33,769 nt of DNA, taken from Bacillota bacterium. GTDB lineage: Bacteria > Bacillota > Limnochordia > DTU087. The notes below the pieces were generated by a model. The model was not told the origin of the DNA. It was given only the letters and a program-made list of their open reading frames with translations, and made no database searches. Position 1 is the first letter of the stretch. Every line of letters starts with the position of its first letter. Positions 33,132 through 33,769 of the stretch are shown piece after piece. The DNA lies in assembly GCA_012798695.1 (NCBI GenBank), contig JAAZMR010000006.1:1-33769 (forward strand). The letters run 5' to 3'. The position numbers were made by a program, and so were the translations under genes.

Positions 33132-33769
33132 CTATAGTTCTTCCATCCATTTTTCGAGCAACGCTTTGGCATTCGCCATTTCTCGTAGGCGCATCTCTCC
33201 CTCTAGTTCACACTCAATACATAGTGGTCCCGGGTAGTTGAGGTCCTTCAATTTCTGCAGCAGCACGGGAAAGTCGACCCGGCCTTGGCCAACCGGTTTT
33301 TCCTGGCCCAGATTACGTCCATCAGTGGGATACTCCCCATCCTTGATGTGTACCCCCTTGACATGCTCGCCTAGAATATCCAGTGCATCAACGGGGTTTG
33401 CCTTGCCATATAAGAGCAGATTGGCTGGATCAAGATTGACCCCCACGTTGTTCCGGCCAATATCTTCTAGTGTCCGCAGAAGTGTTACCGGAGTCTCCTG
33501 GCCAGTCTCAAAGAGAAAATCTTGACTGTTCTTGTGGCAATGATCGGCGATATCCCTCAGGACTGGTATGAGATCAATATACTTCTCATCCTTCATGTCT
33601 TCAGGAATGAAGCCGAGGTGTGTAATAATCTTTTTAACTCCAAGCTCAGCCGCAAAATCCGCACCCCTTTTGATTATCCCAGCTCGCTCATCACGCAGCT
33701 TGGGTGGAACAAGGCCAATTGTCTCTGGCCCCTCTATAAAGTTCCAAGCCAGGTAGCCGGGCCAACCTG
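33132..33769 (-). CDS. Sugar phosphate isomerase/epimerase, 5' end beyond the window (partial)
   Basis: The reading frame is open from the stop at 33132 to the window edge (reading G-W-P-G-Y-L-A-W-N-F at the edge), so the start is beyond 33769 and the internal ATG at 33596 is not the real one. About 212 residues are visible. They show the xylose-isomerase-like TIM barrel: ELGVKKIITHLGF, FLFETGQETPV, NVGVNLDPANLLLYG, EHVKGVHIKDGEYP, and LCIECELEG near the end, with the metal-binding Glu, Asp, His and Glu positions kept. It is a second relative of the protein at 28781-29587, but a different subgroup. The substrate is unknown; inositol, hydroxypyruvate or tagatose-type sugars are possibilities. 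Confidence 0.82.
   Translation of the reverse strand, partial: GWPGYLAWNFIEGPETIGLVPPKLRDERAGIIKRGADFAAELGVKKIITHLGFIPEDMKDEKYIDLIPVLRDIADHCHKNSQDFLFETGQETPVTLLRTLEDIGRNNVGVNLDPANLLLYGKANPVDALDILGEHVKGVHIKDGEYPTDGRNLGQEKPVGQGRVDFPVLLQKLKDLNYPGPLCIECELEGEMRLREMANAKALLEKWMEEL

Overview
The window looks like chromosomal DNA of an anaerobic, probably spore-forming Bacillota (Clostridia/Limnochordia-like) lineage. This is inferred from strong GGAGG-type ribosome binding sites with frequent GTG/TTG starts, a RibU-type ECF transporter, a lactate dehydrogenase/EtfAB set of the kind known from acetogens, KamA and PflX-like radical SAM enzymes, a CotJC/rubrerythrin-like ferritin-fold protein and a Spo0B-type sensor kinase. 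No rRNA, tRNA, CRISPR array, transposase or integrase was recognised.

Layout. (1) 1-4700: ribU; a secreted NlpC/P60-like protein whose catalytic residues are replaced; a 36-residue membrane peptide gene found by reading the gap, with its own terminator-like hairpin; a ferritin-like protein with an MFS transporter; and a METTL20-type methyltransferase that appears to be translated from a leaderless mRNA. (2) 4718-9041, minus strand: a tightly coupled operon of sensor kinase, etfB, ferredoxin-fused etfA and an FAD lactate/glycolate dehydrogenase, which matches the electron-confurcating lactate dehydrogenase arrangement. (3) 9193-18158, minus strand: the most unusual part. Two very large genes overlap by 4 bp. 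The first encodes a ~1350-residue protein of unknown family and the second a 1634-residue DEAH helicase with many Cys clusters and a C-terminal DUF1998. They have their own promoter and abut a broken UvrD-type helicase remnant on the opposite strand. I read this as a candidate two-gene anti-phage or DNA-processing system. Its layout recalls Druantia type III or other helicase-DUF1998 systems, but the family of the large partner is not established. (4) 18593-20549: a URO-D-like protein and a Trp/Cys-rich membrane protein. (5) 20821-24186: murQ, a BadF-type sugar kinase and an MFS transporter, which suits muropeptide amino-sugar recycling. (6) 24386-27312: a D-Ala-D-Ala-ligase-like ATP-grasp enzyme coupled to a KamA-family aminomutase, then a PfpI/DJ-1 protein and a strong hairpin. 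(7) 27340-33769: RtcB, two sugar-phosphate isomerase/epimerase-type TIM barrels (one cut by the window end), a glycosidase-like TIM barrel, a methyltransferase and a PflX-like radical SAM protein.

The metabolic genes together suggest a fermentative anaerobe that uses lactate, recycles cell wall and handles sugars. The helicase module sits between ordinary metabolic operons with no mobility genes at its borders. The truncated UvrD helicase beside it suggests past gene turnover at this spot.
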